This document shows, in pieces, positions 59,721 through 60,000 of a stretch of 60,000 nucleotides of DNA. Origin of the DNA: Adiantum capillus-veneris. Lineage: Eukaryota > Streptophyta > Polypodiopsida > Polypodiales > Pteridaceae. Numbering within the stretch: the first letter of the stretch is position 1; every line of letters begins with the position of its first letter. The notes beneath the pieces are model-generated. The model had not been told where the DNA came from. It worked only from the letters and a program-made list of their open reading frames with translations, and searched no databases. The DNA lies in assembly GCA_014529385.2 (NCBI GenBank), contig CM043965.1, forward strand, positions 11,028,412 to 11,088,411, in the 5' to 3' direction. Both the position numbers and the translations under genes were made by a program.

Positions 59721-60000
59721 AACTTTCTGAACTACCACCACCTAGTGAGGTAGACCATGAAATCAAAATTTTTCCAGGCAGTGAACCAGTCTCAAGAGCG
59801 CCGTACAAGATGTCACTCCCAGAGGCTATAGAACTCAAGGAGCAGCTCAAGCAGTTGATTGAGCAAGGGTTTATCCGACCTAGTACATCTCCATGGAGTG
59901 CACCTGTTCTCTTCCAAAAGAAAAAGGATGGATCTCTTCGACTTTGCATAGATTATAGGGGCTTAAATCAGGTTACCATCAAGAATAAATATCCAATTCC
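59721..60000 (+). pseudogene. E4 reverse transcriptase start (cut by window end)
   Basis: The domain starts near 59800 with [20 protein letters not shown], through [19 protein letters not shown] and [14 protein letters not shown] to the window end. Residues that are stops in E1 (a Gln and a Trp codon) are intact here. The remainder is outside the window. Confidence 0.93.

Larger units (their letters stand above)
54760..60000 (+). mobile_element. E4: second copy of the E1 chromovirus family, truncated by window end
   Basis: 5' LTR 54760-57431, Met-type primer site, leader frame, gag with knuckle, protease and start of RT, all matching E1 in reverse. It is inserted in E6. The five bases before it, GATTA, would be the target duplication. 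Lesions (stops, one-base deletions) differ from those of E1. Confidence 0.94.

Overview
This window looks like nuclear DNA of a land plant with a large, repeat-rich genome. It holds several plant-type LTR retrotransposons (Ty3/gypsy chromovirus and Ty1/copia) nested or crowded together, with primer sites matching initiator-Met or Asp tRNA, long (AC)n and (TC)n microsatellites, and no recognisable intact host gene. The species cannot be named from the sequence. Almost every coding region is broken by stops or frameshifts.

Layout. (1) From the window start to 21807 lies a minus-strand Ty3/gypsy chromovirus with LTRs of about 2.9 kb (element E1; its 3' LTR is cut by the window edge). Between its RNase H and integrase sits a complete 11.3-kb plus-strand element, E2 (3814-15150), with 958-bp LTRs, the 5-bp target duplication ATCTT, an Asp-type primer site and a polypurine tract. 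E2 encodes only gag and protease. I find no reverse transcriptase, RNase H or integrase in it, so it would depend on another element. Its 2.7-kb leader carries ten copies or remnants of a 24-base palindrome. (2) 21808-30587 contains a short reverse-transcriptase-like fragment, a strong hairpin beside a C22 run, a triplet of very long AC arrays and a decayed plus-strand copia gag/protease remnant. (3) 30588-32869 holds a short copia-type LTR with priming-type signals on both sides, a minus-strand gypsy protease remnant, and a possible host terminal exon. (4) 32870-38583 is an almost full-length minus-strand copia element, E3, with 192/193-bp LTRs, four premature stops and an integrase missing one catalytic Asp. 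It splits the possible exon. (5) 38584-46096 has no recognised gene. (6) 46097-50490 is a decayed plus-strand gypsy element, E5, with an internal deletion fusing the end of gag to the middle of reverse transcriptase. (7) 50490-54759 holds low-complexity DNA, two unrecognised open frames, and the LTR plus 3' part of a minus-strand element, E6, distantly related to E2. (8) E6 is interrupted by E4 (54760 to the window end), a plus-strand sister copy of E1 running from its 5' LTR into reverse transcriptase.

Comparing E1 with E4 is the most informative exercise. They share LTR hairpins, an LTR-internal minisatellite, an ORF-like stretch inside the LTR, a D-C-G protease motif, and a 146-codon leader frame between the primer site and gag whose stops fall at different codons in the two copies. 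The strongest candidate for something undescribed is E2: a gag-protease-only element with a palindrome array in its leader and a half-palindrome at the same place in the LTRs of both E2 and the diverged E6.
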